Of a stretch of 64,000 nt of DNA, positions 63,860 through 64,000 are shown piece by piece; position 1 is the first letter of the stretch; each line of letters opens with the position of its first letter. A program made the translations under genes and the position numbers. The stretch spans positions 1 to 64,000 of the forward strand of contig NZ_JABUXU010000005.1 of assembly GCF_014897675.1 (NCBI RefSeq). Direction: 5' to 3'. The DNA is from Advenella sp. FME57. GTDB lineage: Bacteria; Pseudomonadota; Gammaproteobacteria; Burkholderiales; Burkholderiaceae_B. The notes beneath the pieces were generated by a model that had not been told where the DNA came from, ran no database searches, and worked only from the letters and a program-made list of their open reading frames with translations.

Positions 63860-63931
63860 TATCCGGGTGGGGGTCCGCGGTTTTTGCTGCAGTCAGCAGT
63901 GTTGGGACGCTGGGCTTGGCGCCTGCGTTCC

Positions 63932-64000
63932 TCAGGCTTGCGCCGCCTGTTCTGCCGGTTGCATGGCAATCATCCATTCCATCCCGAAACGGTCTTTGAG
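63932..64000 (-). CDS. VOC/PhnB-like protein, C-terminal end (partial)
   Basis: Read on the minus strand, the last 69 bases encode LKDRFGMEWMIAMQPAEQAA and end QA before a TGA stop. The DRFGMEWM stretch is the typical C-terminal strand of PhnB-like members of the VOC (glyoxalase/bleomycin-resistance) superfamily. The rest of the gene is beyond the right edge, so the size and start cannot be given. It is convergent with the LysR gene. Confidence 0.7.
   Translation of the reverse strand, partial: LKDRFGMEWMIAMQPAEQAAQA

Overview
The window looks like a chromosomal segment of a metabolically versatile betaproteobacterium of the order Burkholderiales, most like Alcaligenaceae (Advenella or Achromobacter-type; the genus is a guess from gene content). 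The reasons are moderate GC with tight operons, a Bug-type solute receptor, a three-gene TRAP carrier, a Liv-type ABC system next to pyridine catabolism, and many one-regulator/one-operon units. I saw no rRNA, tRNA, CRISPR array, insertion sequence or phage gene.

Left part (1-8.5 kb): a sodium:solute symporter with its small subunit; a divergent TetR/MFS pair with two palindromes between them; then a four-gene minus-strand unit (TPR/winged-helix regulator, beta-propeller, DUF899 thioredoxin-like protein, HGxNP membrane protein) that has no obvious described role. An orphan Fur-box-like site lies at 2484-2505.

8.5-17 kb: a TRAP dicarboxylate-type carrier (minus strand), divergent from a periplasmic molybdenum hydroxylase with three components (Tat-exported Mo subunit, 2Fe-2S subunit, triheme cytochrome c). 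A RibD/DHFR-like reductase follows, and it appears frameshifted at its third codon.

17.5-28.1 kb: the most coherent pathway. A complete Liv-type ABC importer (substrate-binding protein, LivH, LivM, LivG, LivF) precedes a lower nicotinate (2,5-dihydroxypyridine) operon: a NicC-like flavin monooxygenase, NicD, NicX and NicF. Iron ligands and catalytic residues are intact. A TetR regulator with a basic N-terminal extension and an SDR-like protein without the SDR Tyr/Lys pair close the locus. The importer and the catabolic operon share an AT-rich promoter motif. NicE (maleate isomerase) and classical NicAB are absent; the Mo hydroxylase at 11.7-16.2 kb is a candidate for the missing ring hydroxylase.

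28.3-32.5 kb: a Cus/Irl-type two-component system divergent from a His-rich DUF305 protein and a YVTN propeller, probably metal-responsive. 32.5-38.8 kb: a GntR-led operon with an SsuABC-like ABC importer, a GMC oxidoreductase and an enolase-superfamily dehydratase. 39.2-40.5 kb: an RcnR/DmeR-type Ni/Co sensor and DmeF exporter. Then come a lone ModA-like lipoprotein, an LldP lactate permease, a LysR/NmrA-like pair, EthD, an Fsr-like MFS with AraC, and a TetR/DUF1338 (HglS) pair.

51.8-55.8 kb: a Fur-box-preceded siderophore ABC importer. 55.9-64 kb: a large MscS channel, an SDR, a Tat-exported alpha/beta hydrolase whose nucleophile Ser is Ala, a muconate-cycloisomerase-like enzyme, a Bug receptor with a LysR, and the 3' end of a VOC protein at the right edge.
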